From Planctomycetota bacterium (GTDB taxonomy: Bacteria; Planctomycetota; Phycisphaerae; Phycisphaerales; UBA1924): 5,300 nucleotides of DNA. Under the pieces are notes generated by a model. It did not search any database and was not told the DNA's origin. It saw nothing but the letters and a program-made list of their open reading frames with translations. The position numbers were made by a program, and so were the translations under genes. This document shows positions 4,676 to 5,300 of this stretch, piece by piece; the first letter of the stretch is position 1, and each line of letters starts with the position of its first letter. The stretch is from the NCBI GenBank assembly GCA_023412695.1, contig JAEYNG010000260.1, positions 1-5,300 of the forward strand, given 5' to 3'.

Positions 4676-5300
4676 ATGCGCTTTATCATCGCGGGTCGCC
4701 GATGGTTCATTGCAGCCGCCTGGTGCACAGGGGCGCTCGTGTTCGCGGCGGTGGTCTACGCGACATTCGTAGACCTCACCCTGCAGGACATGTATCTGCG
4801 CGGGACACAGATGGGGGCGGTCGGGCCGCACGTGATCTTTACCGAGCAGACCTGCCTTGACTGCCATTCCAGCACGGACGGCACGCAGAGCCTGTACTCG
4901 GAGTGGGCCGGGAGCCTGATGGCCAACGCCGGCGATGATCCGCTGTTCTATGCGCAGATGGCAACCGCCAATCAGGACGTCGGCAACGTCGGCCACTTCT
5001 GCATGCGATGCCACGTACCGATGACGTTCGTAACCGGGCACGCGATGCCCGCGGACGGGAGCGCGCTCAACGATCTCGACAAAGAGGGCGTGAGCTGCCA
5101 TCTATGCCACTCCATGGTGGACCCGATCTACAAGCCGGGCATTAGCCCGACGCAGGACCAGGCCATCCTCGCCGGCCTCCCGGGCGGCCCGCCGGAGCAC
5201 TACGCCAACGCGCAGTTCGTGCTCGACCCCACCGGCCTTCGGCGCGGCACGCGCCAGGATAGTTTCGCGATGCACGACCGCATCCCGGCAGAGTTGCATA
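4676..5300 (+). CDS. Membrane-anchored multiheme c-type cytochrome, N-terminal part (continues past window)
   Basis: The frame is open for 208 codons from ATG at 4676 to the right edge, with no stop. The N-terminus MRFIIAGRRW is basic, followed by a hydrophobic helix at about residues 11-32 with no obvious cleavage site, so it is probably a signal anchor exposing the rest to the periplasm. Three c-heme motifs are visible: CLDCH (60-64), CMRCH (109-113) and CHLCH (141-145). Between them, SLMANAGDDPLFYAQMATA, NQDVG and KEGVSCHLCHSMVDP match the style of multiheme cytochromes of the c554-like group that carry further hemes downstream. The heme total cannot be stated because the 3' end is missing. 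Additional His residues (H51, H121, H174, H200, H208) are possible distal ligands. The gene follows a polyferredoxin and has its own promoter with an overlapping palindrome. Whether it reduces or oxidises a nitrogen compound, or only carries electrons, is not shown. Confidence 0.88.
   Translation, partial: MRFIIAGRRWFIAAAWCTGALVFAAVVYATFVDLTLQDMYLRGTQMGAVGPHVIFTEQTCLDCHSSTDGTQSLYSEWAGSLMANAGDDPLFYAQMATANQDVGNVGHFCMRCHVPMTFVTGHAMPADGSALNDLDKEGVSCHLCHSMVDPIYKPGISPTQDQAILAGLPGGPPEHYANAQFVLDPTGLRRGTRQDSFAMHDRIPAELH

Noticed and set aside
4643..5101. 152-codon minus-strand frame opposite the cytochrome gene
   Set aside because: The plus strand shows three CxxCH motifs and an N-terminal anchor with a good ribosome-binding site.
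1..5300. CRISPR arrays, tRNA or rRNA genes, insertion sequences, long direct repeats
   Set aside because: I looked and saw no regularly spaced repeats, cloverleaf-like sequences, transposase motifs or terminal inverted repeats.

Overview
The window is GC-rich, with G/C-biased third codon positions and short AT-rich islands confined to the gaps between genes. The protein families and their wording suggest a planctomycete, perhaps of the Phycisphaerae. They are a reprolysin-like secreted protease, an Rrf2 regulator, a polyferredoxin with a CMRSLDC-type second cluster, and a multiheme cytochrome. That placement is inference from sequence style, not a database match.

Layout. (1) Positions 1-830, minus strand: the 5' part of a gene for a secreted reprolysin-like zinc metallopeptidase, cut by the left edge. 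(2) 831-1029: about 200 bp with no convincing gene. (3) 1030-1251, minus: a small hypothetical protein. (4) 1342-1827, minus: an Rrf2-family regulator with a C-terminal AT-hook-like tail. (5) 1828-1906: a divergent control region with a 26-bp imperfect dyad. (6) 1907-2575, plus: a RIC/ScdA/YtfE-type protein. (7) 2595-4598, plus: a membrane polyferredoxin fused to a TPR-like domain. (8) 4599-4675: a second control region with a TTGACA promoter overlapped by a perfect 8+8 bp palindrome. (9) 4676 to the right edge, plus: a membrane-anchored multiheme c-type cytochrome, cut by the window end.

How the genes may work together. Rrf2 regulators of the NsrR/IscR type sense nitric oxide, redox state or Fe-S status. 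RIC proteins protect or repair iron-sulfur centres under nitrosative or oxidative stress. NapH/NosR/CcoG-type polyferredoxins pass quinol or cytoplasmic electrons through the membrane, and the multiheme cytochrome could receive them in the periplasm. The divergent rrf2-ric arrangement and related 14-bp sites (GGA-N8-TCC with an AT-rich core) before ric, before the cytochrome and before the small ORF suggest one regulon: an NO- or redox-responsive, membrane-to-periplasm electron route.

The most notable departures from family norms are loss of several di-iron ligands in the RIC-like protein, a Cys-to-Ser change in the second ferredoxin motif, a TPR-like domain predicted to lie in the periplasm, and an AT-hook tail on the regulator. 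The cytochrome and protease genes have no stop or start partner inside the window, so they had to be read by hand through the edges.
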